DNA of 64,000 nucleotides, taken from the NCBI GenBank assembly GCA_040772905.1, contig JAXGXJ010000006.1:62001-126000 (forward strand). The letters are read 5' to 3'. This DNA is from JAXGXJ01 sp040772905. GTDB lineage: Bacteria > Actinomycetota > Thermoleophilia > RBG-16-64-13. Every line of letters begins with the position of its first letter. Position 1 is the first letter of the stretch. Positions 17,576 through 27,200 of this stretch are shown piece after piece. The notes under the pieces were generated by a model. The model saw only the letters and a program-made list of their open reading frames with translations. It was not told where the DNA came from and made no database searches. The position numbers were made by a program, and so were the translations under genes.

Positions 17576-20500
17576 ATGAGCAGCGCTGAGGACAGGGAGT
17601 CCCGCGCGCAGGAGATCGGCCGCGGTCTGTTCGCCGCCCTGGCGGAGGAAGGCCCGCTCCACTCGGCCTCGACTCTCTTGAGCGGACGCGCCGTGCAGCG
17701 CCGTCTGCTGGCCCAAGCGGTCGCCGATCCACACTTCCGAGCCCGGCTCTTCCGCTTCATCGACGTCTATCCCAGCCTGCGCGACTCAGGGGACCTGGTG
17801 CGTCATCTGCGCGCCTATCTCGACGACCGAGGCGAGACCCCGCCGCCGCTCGACCGTGTGCTGGCCTCCGGGGCCGCCCGGCGCCTCCCCTCCTGGGCCG
17901 TCGCCCGGCTCACCGACCGAGCCATGCAACGCATGGCCAAGGGGCTGATCGCCGGACGTGACGCGACAGAGGCCGTGGCCACTCTGCGCCGCCTGCGCCG
18001 GCAGCAGACCGCGTTCAGTATCGATCTGCTGGGCGAGGCCACCCTCAGCGACGACGAAGCCGACGACTACCTGCGGCGCTACACAGAGCTGCTCGAGGCC
18101 CTGCCTCCGCGCCTGGCCACCTGGTCTTCCGACCCGCGGCTGGACTCCTCACCCGCGGGCGATGTCCCCCGCGTGAACGTATCGCTGAAGATCACTTCCG
18201 TGTACGCGCAGGTCGATCCCCTGGACTTCGAGGGTTCGCGTCAGGCCATCGTGGCACGACTGAGACCGCTGTTCGTGAAAGCCGCACAGGCGGGGGCGTT
18301 CCTCGACATCGATCTGGAGCAGTACGAGTACCACGATCTCACCTATGCCGTCTTCTCCGATCTGGCGCTGGACCCGGCGCTTCGCGACTACCCACATCTG
18401 GGAGTGGTGTTGCAGTCGTACCTGCGCAAGAGCGAAGACGACCTTCGTTTTCTGGTCGATCTGGCACGCCGACGCGAGACCCCCATCACTGTGCGGCTGG
18501 TGAAGGGTGCCTACTGGGACCACGAGACCATACTGGCCGCGCAGCAGCACTGGCCCGAACCCGTGTTCACCGACAAGGCTGAGACCGACGCTCAGTTCGA
18601 GAAGTTGGCGGGCATGTTGGTGGACGAGTGGCAGTGGACACGCCCCGCCTTCGCCACCCACAACATCCGTAGCATGGCGGCCGGGCTGGCTGCCGCCGAG
18701 GCCGCAGGCCTTGCGCCGGGTGCGGTGGAGTTGCAGTTCCTCCACGGCCTGGCCGACCCCATCCGCCGCGCCACCGTCGCCCAGGGCTACCGCGTGCGCG
18801 AGTACGTGCCCGTGGGCGAGATGATCCCGGGCATGGCCTACCTGGTGCGGCGCTTGCTGGAGAGCACCGCTCAGCAGTCGTTCCTGCAGCGCCTGTTCTC
18901 GCGGGAGCAGGACGTGGAGCAGTTGCTCGCTCCGCCCGTCGCGACGCAGGCGCCCCCCGCCGACGCCCGGGCGGCCGAAGACCAGGGTGCCGAAGACCGG
19001 GGTGCCGACAGACGATCGGGCGAGGCCGCCGTCGAGGCTGAGTCTGTTGCCGCCCGGCAGACGGGGCCGGTGCGCTTCCAGAACGAACCTCACGCCGATT
19101 TCTCCGACCCCGCCGTACGCGCCGAGATGCAGCAGGCACTGGCCACCATCCGCGGCAGTCTGGGACGGGACTATCATCTGGTCATCGCCGGCGCATCGGT
19201 CGCGACCCAGGTGACTTCGCTGTCGCACAACCCCGCTCGGCCCGACGAGATCGTGGGCAGAGTGGCACGGGCCACCATCGAGCACGCCGATCAGGCCCTG
19301 TCCGCGGCGCAGGCCGCCTTCCCCTCTTGGCGGGACACCCCACCACGGCAACGGGCGACCATCCTGCTGAAGGCTGCAGCCCTCATGCGCGAACAGCGCT
19401 TCGAACTGGCGGCGTTGGAGGTGGTGGAGGCCGGGAAGCCCTGGCGGGAGGCGGACGCCGACGTGACCGAAGCCATCGACTTCTTGGAGTACTACGCCCG
19501 CGAGATGCTTCGTCTCTATCGGGCCAAGGATCTGAGCGACATCCCCGGCGAGGTGGATCTCTACTTCTACGAGCCACGCGGCGTAGCCGTGGTGATCGCT
19601 CCTTGGAACTTCCCGCTGGCCATACCCACCGGCATGGTCTCGGCCGCCCTGGTGGCCGGCAACACAGTGGTGTTCAAGCCGGCCAATCCCACCCCGGTCA
19701 TCGGATACGCGTTGGTACGCATCCTGCATGAGGCGGGCGTGCCCGGCGGAGCTCTCAACTTCCTGCCCGGCCCGGGGAGTCAGATCGGTGACCATCTGGT
19801 CGGCGATCCGCGCGTGGATCTCATCGCCTTCACCGGCAGCCTGCAGGTGGGCCAGTCCATCATGCAGAAGGCGGTGGTGGTGGCGCCCGGACAGCGGAAC
19901 ATCAAGAGAGTCATCGCCGAACTGGGCGGCAAGAACGCCATCATCATCGATACCGACGCCGACCTCGATGCGGCCGTCGACGGGGTGCTGGTCTCGGCCT
20001 TCGGGTACGCGGGCCAGAAGTGTTCGGCCTGCAGCCGGGTGATCGTCATGGATGAGGTCTACGACCAGTTCGTCCATCGTCTCACTCAAGCGGCGGCCAG
20101 CCTCACGATCGGCGATCCGGCCGATCCGGGCACGCGGCTCGGCCCCGTGATCACTGAAGAAGCGCGCACCCGCATCATGGAGTACGTGGAGAAAGGCAAG
20201 GCCGAGGCTACGCTCGCCTACCCGACGGCAGACATGGGATCGATACCGGCACTGACCGTCGCCACCGATCCGGCGCCGGCAGTGGAGACATCTCCGAGCC
20301 CCAGCCCAACGCCAGCGATGACCGACGAGGTCGGGATGACCGCCGAGATGGCTGGCGACAGCGAGGCGCCGGCGGATGTCGCAGGTGAGGATGCGTCCGG
20401 TGCGCCCGCGGAGGCTGCGACAGACGATACGGCCGGAATCGCGGCCGGAGCCCCACCCGACGCCGAGGTCCCTGCCGTCGTGGAGTCCCCGCCTGCCGGG

Positions 20501-20902
20501 CCGGGCTACTTCCTGCATCCTCATGTGTTCGTGGATGTGCCAGCGCACGGCGTGATCGCCCAGGAGGAGATCTTCGGACCAGTCCTGTCCGTCTTCAAGG
20601 TGGCCAAGTTCAGCGACGCCCTGGAGGCGGCCCTCGCCGTCCGCTACGGGCTGACCGGAGGCTTGTACTCGCGAAACCCCGCCCACATCAGACGCGCCTA
20701 CAACGAGTTCCGTGTAGGAAACCTCTATATCAACCGCCCCATCACGGGGGCCATGGTGGGTCGCCAGCCGTTCGGCGGCTCGCGCATGAGCGGCGTCGGC
20801 TCGAAGGCCGGTGGGCCCGATTATCTGCTCCAGTTCATGGAGCCACGCACGGTCACCGAGAACACGGTGCGCCGCGGCTTCGCCCCGCCTGAAGAAGAGT
20901 AG
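17576..20902 (+). CDS. putA: Bifunctional proline dehydrogenase / P5C dehydrogenase PutA
   Basis: A 1108-residue enzyme that oxidises proline to glutamate in two steps. The proline dehydrogenase barrel (about residues 90-430) contains the FAD-binding VNVSLKITSV and RLVKGAYWD segments. An acidic Ala-rich linker (about 455-505) leads to the aldehyde dehydrogenase domain (520-1090), with ELGGKN near 782 and catalytic Cys 816 in GQKCSACSR. No N-terminal DNA-binding RHH domain is present, so it is not a self-repressing trifunctional PutA. An extra low-complexity stretch of about 90 residues rich in Ala, Pro, Glu and Asp interrupts the aldehyde dehydrogenase domain at about 882-974. The ATG at 17576 has a GGAGG upstream. 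Confidence 0.93.
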   Translation: MSSAEDRESRAQEIGRGLFAALAEEGPLHSASTLLSGRAVQRRLLAQAVADPHFRARLFRFIDVYPSLRDSGDLVRHLRAYLDDRGETPPPLDRVLASGAARRLPSWAVARLTDRAMQRMAKGLIAGRDATEAVATLRRLRRQQTAFSIDLLGEATLSDDEADDYLRRYTELLEALPPRLATWSSDPRLDSSPAGDVPRVNVSLKITSVYAQVDPLDFEGSRQAIVARLRPLFVKAAQAGAFLDIDLEQYEYHDLTYAVFSDLALDPALRDYPHLGVVLQSYLRKSEDDLRFLVDLARRRETPITVRLVKGAYWDHETILAAQQHWPEPVFTDKAETDAQFEKLAGMLVDEWQWTRPAFATHNIRSMAAGLAAAEAAGLAPGAVELQFLHGLADPIRRATVAQGYRVREYVPVGEMIPGMAYLVRRLLESTAQQSFLQRLFSREQDVEQLLAPPVATQAPPADARAAEDQGAEDRGADRRSGEAAVEAESVAARQTGPVRFQNEPHADFSDPAVRAEMQQALATIRGSLGRDYHLVIAGASVATQVTSLSHNPARPDEIVGRVARATIEHADQALSAAQAAFPSWRDTPPRQRATILLKAAALMREQRFELAALEVVEAGKPWREADADVTEAIDFLEYYAREMLRLYRAKDLSDIPGEVDLYFYEPRGVAVVIAPWNFPLAIPTGMVSAALVAGNTVVFKPANPTPVIGYALVRILHEAGVPGGALNFLPGPGSQIGDHLVGDPRVDLIAFTGSLQVGQSIMQKAVVVAPGQRNIKRVIAELGGKNAIIIDTDADLDAAVDGVLVSAFGYAGQKCSACSRVIVMDEVYDQFVHRLTQAAASLTIGDPADPGTRLGPVITEEARTRIMEYVEKGKAEATLAYPTADMGSIPALTVATDPAPAVETSPSPSPTPAMTDEVGMTAEMAGDSEAPADVAGEDASGAPAEAATDDTAGIAAGAPPDAEVPAVVESPPAGPGYFLHPHVFVDVPAHGVIAQEEIFGPVLSVFKVAKFSDALEAALAVRYGLTGGLYSRNPAHIRRAYNEFRVGNLYINRPITGAMVGRQPFGGSRMSGVGSKAGGPDYLLQFMEPRTVTENTVRRGFAPPEEE

Positions 20903-20920
20903 TCTCGACCCTTCGAAGAG

Positions 20921-20950
20921 CGGCGCCGTCGCGGGATCGCGACGGCGCCG
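20921..20950 (+). terminator. Hairpin after putA
   Basis: A 13-bp perfect GC-rich stem (arms 20921-20933 and 20938-20950) with a GGAT loop lies 18 bases after the putA stop. There is no T tract, but it fits the hairpin-only terminators common in actinobacteria. Confidence 0.6.
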
Positions 20951-21007
20951 GAAAAGCCTGCGGACCACCCCGCGCGACTCGTCCTTGACGACATCTGCGT
21001 GCCGTAT

Positions 21008-21031
21008 TACGATAGTTCTAGATATATCGTA
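21008..21031. promoter_or_regulatory. AT-rich inverted repeat, probable PadR operator
   Basis: TACGATA at 21008-21014 and TATCGTA at 21025-21031 form a perfect 7-bp inverted repeat with a 10-base spacer, in an AT-rich patch 50 bases before the padR start. PadR proteins usually repress their own promoters through such dyads. Confidence 0.55.
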
Positions 21032-21083
21032 GACTGTGTTCCTGCGGGTCATCGCGCGTCGGTCTCAGGCAGGAGGAACCGTG

Positions 21084-21608
21084 ATGCGACAGAGAAGCAA
21101 CGATTGGGAGCCCGGCTTTCGACCCAGACCACGAGGCGGCTACTTCGGCCGCGGTGGTGTGAGATTCGTCATCCTTGAACTGCTCAAAGAGCAACCTCGG
21201 CACGGGTACGACATCATCAGGGAGATCGAGGAGCGTTCCGGCGGCATCTACACACCCAGTCCCGGTGTGATCTACCCCACCCTGCAGGCGCTGGAGGACC
21301 AAGACTACGTGAAGTCCCAGGAGCAGGAGGGCAAGAAGGTCTACTACATCACCGATTCGGGCCTCGCCTACCTCGAGGGCCACAAGGAGCAGGGCCACGG
21401 CACCCGCGCGACCTCGGGAAGTGGCTTCGGAGCCTGGTTCGCGTCGGGTGAGATGCCCGAGCTCATGAAAGAGCTGCGCTGGTTCTTCGGCGACTTCGCT
21501 GGGGCAATACAGAGGACCGTCAGTGATCCCCAGAAACTCAGGGAGATACGCGAGGTGCTCCGCGAGGCCAAGCAGAAGATCGACCAGATCGTCATGCGCG
21601 ACGCGTAG
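21084..21608 (+). CDS. PadR-family transcriptional regulator
   Basis: A 174-residue regulator. The winged helix (about residues 25-105) is typical: FVILELLKEQPRHGYDIIREIEERSGG followed by PSPGVIYPTLQALEDQDYV and a wing that ends YYITDSGLAYLE. The C-terminal helix (about 140-170) should dimerise. AGGAGG precedes GTG 21081 and ATG 21084; either start is possible and changes one residue. An AT-rich dyad lies upstream and suggests self-repression. PadR proteins often control exporters or detoxifying genes; the next gene in line is the secreted propeller-SLH protein, 139 bases away. Confidence 0.9.
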   Translation: MRQRSNDWEPGFRPRPRGGYFGRGGVRFVILELLKEQPRHGYDIIREIEERSGGIYTPSPGVIYPTLQALEDQDYVKSQEQEGKKVYYITDSGLAYLEGHKEQGHGTRATSGSGFGAWFASGEMPELMKELRWFFGDFAGAIQRTVSDPQKLREIREVLREAKQKIDQIVMRDA

Positions 21609-21747
21609 CCCCAAGACCACGCCATGGGACCTCTTGACCGGGTCGTTCTGCGCCCGGTAGTCTGATGCTCAGGGTGGAGACGCGCCTGCGCGTACCGCCG
21701 CACCACGACGAGCAGTGCCCTTCGCGGGGCGGACCACTGGGGGGATC

Positions 21748-24054
21748 ATGGACGACCACTCGTGTAGGTCGCGGCTGTCGGCAGTCGGCGGACCCACCGC
21801 CTCTCTGACCTTCGTCATCACCATCGTGTGCGCGGCGGTCTTAGTGGCCGCAGCGCTCTGCGTTCCGAGCGGCGCCCGCGCCGCCGACCCCGCTTGGGTC
21901 GCGCAGACTTCCGGGACGACGGCCGCCCTGTATGACATCTTCTTCATAGATGCCGAGCGGGGCTGGGTGGTGGGTGACAACGGCACCATCCTGAGGACCA
22001 CCAACGGGGGCCAGACCTGGACCAAGCAGACCTCGGGCACCACCACCGACCTCCACCAGGTGGAGTTCGTCGATCAGAACAACGGCTGGGTGCTGGGTGG
22101 TCTGCCACCAGCCTCCCCCATCGCTCTCAAGACCACGAACGGCGGCGCCACGTGGACGCGGGTGAACCTGCCTCCCAACCTCGGTGGAAACCCAGTGGGA
22201 GAGGGAGGCTATCTCGACATCTCTGTGGTCGACGCGAGCGCGGTGTGGATAGGCGGGCGGTACGGCACCATCATCCGGACCTTGGATGGTGGTGCCACCT
22301 GGGACCGGCAGGACAGACTGTCGGCAGGCGGAAGTCTCTCTGTCGTCAACGCCGTGTACGGCATCCACTTCCGCGACCGCACCAACGGTTGCGTCGTGGG
22401 TCTGGGCTACCTGCGCCATCACACCACCAACGGCGGGGCCACCTGGTCGCCCTCCGCCCTTACCGGGACATCTCTTGGGGCAGGGACCACCTCGTACTAC
22501 TCACTCACCTTCCTCACGCCACTCGAGGGCTGGGTGAGGGTGAACTCCGTGGAAGGGACCACCGTCCGGAACGGGATCCTGCACACCACCGATGGTGGCG
22601 TCACCTGGCAACTGGTCCCCGCAGTGACCGAGCAAGAGGTCTACTGCCTATCCTTCGCCACCAGCAACGCCGGGTGGGGCGTCTACGAGGAGGTGCTGCT
22701 CCGTACACAGGACGGCGGGCGCACGTGGACGCCGCAGGCGCGCCCCGGCTCCGAAGTGCTGCAATGCGTCTTCTTCCTGCCCGCCACCCGCACCGGAGGG
22801 ACTCCGCGCGGCTGGGCGGTGGGTGAGTCGGGGACCATTCTCGCCTACGGAGGAGGCGGCGGTACCACCCCGGGAGGGCAATGCTTCAGCGATGTCCCTC
22901 CGGCGCACTCCTACTACACACCCGTCCAAGGTCTGTGCGAGGCAGGGGTCATCGACGGCTACGCCGTACCTGGAGGCAAGGAGTTCCGACCCCAGAACAA
23001 CCTCTTCAGGGCGCAGTTCGCCAAGATGATCCTGGGCGTGCTCAAGATCGCCGTGACCGAGAACGACTGGATCGACGCCTCCCGTCCCTTCACCGATTTC
23101 GACAAAGACGATCCCGCCAATCTCTATCCCCACGATTTCGTGGCGAAGGCCTTCGCGCTGGGCATCACCAAGGGCAAGACGGCCACGACGTTCGCTCCCT
23201 ACATCGACGTCACTCGGGCCCAGATGATCACCATGGTGGTGCGGGCCGCCACCAACTTCAAGGCAGGCGCCCTGGCCACGCCGCCTGCCGGATGGAGCGG
23301 CGGCCGGCTCACCTCCTACTACACGAACCCCGACCACGGGGCCAACGTGCGCACGGCTGAGTACAACGGGCTGTTGGACGGCATCGCGGGGCTGAGCACC
23401 AACTGGAACTGCGAGGGCAAGGCCAGCCGGGGCGAGGCGGCCCAGATCATGTGGAACCTGTACCGGCTCGAGGCCGGGACGACGCCGGGACCACAGGTGC
23501 TCTTCTCCGACGACTTCTCCAGCAAGGCCGGGGGCTGGCCGCAGACGGGCACCGCAGACTACATGCTCGCGTACGACACGACCAACGCCCGCTACACCAT
23601 CAACGTCGTCGCCCCCTACTGGCTTGCCTGGGCCTCGCTGGCGACCTCCTACACCGACGTCACGGCCGAGGTGCGCGCCGCCTGTCTGAGCACGGGCAAG
23701 GAAGGCTTCTACGGCCTCATCTTCCGGGCCACGGCCGACAACAAGGACATGTACCAGTTCCTGGTGTCCAACCAGGGCTACTGGCAGCTGTGGCGGGTGG
23801 CCGGGGGGACGCGGACCGCGCTCACCGATGTGCGTGACAACCCCTCGAGCGCCATCAAGAAGGGCACGGAGTGGAACACGCTCAAGGCGGTGGCCAAGAG
23901 CGGCGACATCACATTCCACATCAACAGCACCAAGGTGTGCGACTTCCCCAAAGCCGTGCTCACCTCCGGGCGGGTGGGTCTGGCCGGAGGCACAGCGGCG
24001 ACGGGGAACGTGCAACTGGGCTTCGACGACTACAAGATCTCGACCACGCCGTAA
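21748..24054 (+). CDS. Secreted Ycf48-like beta-propeller protein with SLH domains and C-terminal LamG-like domain
   Basis: A 768-residue exported protein. A signal peptide covers about residues 1-45, ending GARAADP. Residues about 50-370 hold repeats of the BNR/Ycf48 type (TTNGGQTWTKQ, TLDGGATWDRQ, TTDGGVTWQL, TQDGGRTWTPQ), which fold as a beta-propeller. A Gly-rich linker follows. Residues about 378-595 are three SLH repeats (FRPQNNLFRAQFAKMI, TFAPYIDVTRAQMITM, GKASRGEAAQIMW), which bind secondary wall polymer. The last 170 residues look like a LamG/DUF1080-like jelly roll. It is probably a surface-attached protein of unknown ligand. A close SLH set is present in the amidase at 35-37 kb. 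Confidence 0.8.
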   Translation: MDDHSCRSRLSAVGGPTASLTFVITIVCAAVLVAAALCVPSGARAADPAWVAQTSGTTAALYDIFFIDAERGWVVGDNGTILRTTNGGQTWTKQTSGTTTDLHQVEFVDQNNGWVLGGLPPASPIALKTTNGGATWTRVNLPPNLGGNPVGEGGYLDISVVDASAVWIGGRYGTIIRTLDGGATWDRQDRLSAGGSLSVVNAVYGIHFRDRTNGCVVGLGYLRHHTTNGGATWSPSALTGTSLGAGTTSYYSLTFLTPLEGWVRVNSVEGTTVRNGILHTTDGGVTWQLVPAVTEQEVYCLSFATSNAGWGVYEEVLLRTQDGGRTWTPQARPGSEVLQCVFFLPATRTGGTPRGWAVGESGTILAYGGGGGTTPGGQCFSDVPPAHSYYTPVQGLCEAGVIDGYAVPGGKEFRPQNNLFRAQFAKMILGVLKIAVTENDWIDASRPFTDFDKDDPANLYPHDFVAKAFALGITKGKTATTFAPYIDVTRAQMITMVVRAATNFKAGALATPPAGWSGGRLTSYYTNPDHGANVRTAEYNGLLDGIAGLSTNWNCEGKASRGEAAQIMWNLYRLEAGTTPGPQVLFSDDFSSKAGGWPQTGTADYMLAYDTTNARYTINVVAPYWLAWASLATSYTDVTAEVRAACLSTGKEGFYGLIFRATADNKDMYQFLVSNQGYWQLWRVAGGTRTALTDVRDNPSSAIKKGTEWNTLKAVAKSGDITFHINSTKVCDFPKAVLTSGRVGLAGGTAATGNVQLGFDDYKISTTP

Positions 24055-24109
24055 CCGGGCTGGGCGGCAAGGCCCCCTCCCTTCTTCCAGAAGAGATGCA
24101 GGTCTGCGC

Positions 24110-24137
24110 TTGACACGAACATTTGTTCGTTTATAAT
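24110..24137 (+). promoter_or_regulatory. Consensus sigma-70 promoter of dnaE2
   Basis: TTGACA (24110-24115) and TATAAT (24132-24137) are both exact consensus, spaced by 16 bases. A LexA box fills the spacer, so repressor binding would block RNA polymerase directly. The start codon of dnaE2 is about 115 bases after the expected transcription start. Confidence 0.85.
24116..24129. promoter_or_regulatory. SOS (LexA) box 1
   Basis: CGAACATTTGTTCG is a good match to the Gram-positive/actinobacterial LexA site CGAAC-N4-GTTCG. It lies exactly between the -35 and -10 of the dnaE2 promoter. Confidence 0.85.
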
Positions 24138-24154
24138 CCGATTTCTCAGTTGAA

Positions 24155-24168
24155 CGAACATACGTTCG
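24155..24168. promoter_or_regulatory. SOS (LexA) box 2
   Basis: CGAACATACGTTCG is a second near-perfect LexA site, 39 bases downstream of the first (about four helical turns) and just after the expected transcription start. Two boxes should give tight repression. Confidence 0.85.
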
Positions 24169-24221
24169 CACACTACGCCGGTCTCATATGGATTACATGT
24201 TTTGTTATCAATTCTTAACTC

Positions 24222-24237
24222 TGCAATATCTTTTGCA
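24222..24237. repeat. TGCAA-N6-TTGCA dyad, copy 1 (dnaE2 leader)
   Basis: TGCAA (24222-24226) and TTGCA (24233-24237) with spacer TATCTT, in the AT-rich leader of dnaE2. Two more copies of the same dyad with the same spacing lie inside the gene (25311-25326 and 25770-25785). Confidence 0.5.
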
Positions 24238-24258
24238 TAAACCGACAGAGTCCACGTC

Positions 24259-27200
24259 ATGAGTCCCAGCCCGGACAACACCCGCGACCGCGACACAGGT
24301 GGCCGACACGACAGCGGGAAGAGCGCGTGCGATCACGGGCCCGGGAAGTTGCCTATACAGCGCATCCCACCCACTCACGACCACATCCGCCGCGACGCCG
24401 CCGGACCCAAGGACGGCTGGGCCAAGGGACCCGCCGACCCCGTACCGGCGACACCTTCAGCGGGGCTAAGGGCCAGCGACAGTACCGTCCAGATCAGCCC
24501 GGGCACACTCTTCGCCGATCCGCATGCCTCTCTCCCCTTCGTACACCTGCACGTGCACTCCAACTTCTCCTTCCTCGACGGCGGCAGCCGTGTCGAGGCC
24601 TTGGTGGCGCGGGCAGCCGCGCTGGGACAACCAGCCCTCGCCCTCACCGACCATGACGGTCTCTACGGCGCAGTCCGTTTGGCCAAGGCATGCGCAAGGG
24701 CCGGGATCAAGCCCATCTTCGGCGCCGAGGTGCAAGTAGAGTCCCTAGTACCGGCCGGTGACGAGGATGGTCAGAGCGGAGCGGCACGAGTCGGCCATCG
24801 CGTCGACCCGCACCACCTCATCCTCTTGGCAGAGACACGCGAGGGCTACGCCAATCTCTGTCGCATCGTCTCCGCGGCCCACTTGGCCGACCCCGAGCGC
24901 GAGCGACCGCCACTCGTCACTGCCGCCTCCTTGCGCGAGCACCGAGAGGGACTCATCTGCATGACCGGATGCCGACAGGGCCAAGTAGGATGGTCCATCG
25001 ACGCGCAACGGGACGAGGATGCCGTACATGCACTCCTTGTGCTTCGTGAGATCTTCGGACCACACCACCTCTTTGTCGAACTGCAGTACTTCGGCTACGA
25101 GCCGCACCAGGAGGCTCAGCCCGGTCAACACGGCAGCGCCGTCTACGAGAAGGTCCAAGCGGACGGTGGCCGCCTTCGCCATCGACCATCGACCCCGCGC
25201 ACTCCTCCTTCGTCCGCTGTGTCCACACCTCATGGCGGGCGGGACCCGGCGGCCGCGGCCGCGCCGGGCCCCGCCGCTGTCGACTCTACCGTGTTGCGTT
25301 CCTCACTTACTGCAACTTTAGTTGCATCATGGCGCCCATCCAGTCCATCGATGCCTGTGGAAAGACGTCGAGAACACATGCTGAGCAGCCATCCAGAACC
25401 AAGTGCCGACCTTCCCCAAGGTCAGCTTCAACGCCTGAATCCCTCAGACTATGATGTAGGCTTCCATCACGACGGCCGGCCGTGGCGCCTCTCCTGCCTC
25501 ACCTACTGCGAACGTCTCACCCGTCTCGCGCACGCCTGTGGCGTGGGCACCGTGCTCACCACTAATGCCCATTATGCAGCGGGATCAGATCGCGACATCC
25601 ACCTGATCTGCCGTGCCGCCGGTCGCGATGAGCCACTCTCCAGGTACCCGGAGGCAATCACCGGTCAGCGCTGTCTAAAGTCTAAGGCTGAACTTGAGGA
25701 TTCAGCGGCGCCACTACTATCGCTGCTGGGCTGCGACCGCCAGGGCAAGAAAATGCATAATTATTGTAATGCAAGCTATATTGCATATAGTCGAGGTTCT
25801 GTAAGCACGGTGAGTCCCGATGGCGCCCCGGGCCCTGCCGGCACCTCCGGTCTTGCTGCCATCCCGGGCTCCGCCACCGCCCCGGGTCCCGCCGGCGCGT
25901 TGGATCCCCTCAGCGCTACCTGGCACATCGCTCAGCGCTGCAATGTGGACTTGGAGTTGGGCAGGTACCACTTTCCTCAGATCGCGGTGCCGCCTGGAGA
26001 GACCGCCTATTCGCTCCTAGCTAAGCGCTGCTTCCGGGGGATGGCCCGCGCCTACCGTCCGGTGCCTCCGCGGGCAGTCGATCTTCTGGAAAAGGAACTC
26101 CGCATGATCCAGCAGATGGGATTCGCCCATTATTTCCTGGTGGTGCACGACATCGTCAGGTGGGCGCGCGCGCAGGGGATCGCCTGCTCGGGGCGCGGCT
26201 CGGCCGGGAACTCTGTCGTGTGCCACGTACTGAACATCACTGCCTCAGAGCCTATCCGCCACAACCTTCTGTTCGAGCGCTTCCTCAACCCCAACCGCCG
26301 CGAGATGCCCGATATCGACGTCGATTTCTGTTCCGCGCGCCGGGACGAAGTGATCGGGCACATCTACAAGACTTTCGGGAACGAGAACGTGGCGGTGGTG
26401 GCCAACATCAACACCATGAGCCCCCGCTCAGCAGTGCGGATCGTAGCCGAAGCCTTGGGCCATGCTCCCAGTGAGATCGACGCGCTGGCTCGGAACGTGC
26501 CCCGGCACGGCGACGCCGCCCGCATCCGCGAATATTTGGCCGGGGCCTGGCCGGAGCTATGTGAATCTCCACTTCAGGATGAGTCTCGATGGGGCCGCCT
26601 GCTCGACCTGGTGGAGAAGCTCGACTCGTTTCCCCTGCATTTGGGCACACATCTGGGGGGCTTCGTCATCACCGACCGGCCCATCACCTACTACGCCCCG
26701 CTGCAGTGGGCAGCCAAGAGGTTGCCAGCGGGATACGCTTCGTCGGATACACCCGCAGCCACCCACGTGGCCGTCATCCAGTTCAACAAGGACGACGTCG
26801 CCGCCCTGGGCTTGGTGAAGATGGACATCTTGGGACTAAAGACCCATTCCGCCGTATCGGAGTGCACGCATATCATCAGGCAGCGCACGGGAAAGTGGAT
26901 ACGGCCCTACGACCTGCCACCCGACGATCCCGCGGCGTACGAGATCATCAGCAACGGGGGTTCTATCGGACTGTTCCAACTCGAGTCCGCGGGACAACGC
27001 AACTTAGCCAGTCGCCTGCAGGAGCGCGACTTCGACGACGTCATCGCCGCCATCGCCCTCTACCGTCCAGGGCCGCTGGAGGCCGAGATGATCGGGCCCT
27101 TCATCGACCGGCGCTGGGGAGTGGAGCCCGTCGCCCTCCCCCATCCCGCCATGGCCGATGCCGTGGCCGATACCTATGGGGTCATCCTCTATCAGGAGCA

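Noticed and set aside
18149..21052. A 967-residue minus-strand frame across putA.
   Set aside because: Antisense of putA; composition is typical of GC-rich shadow frames.
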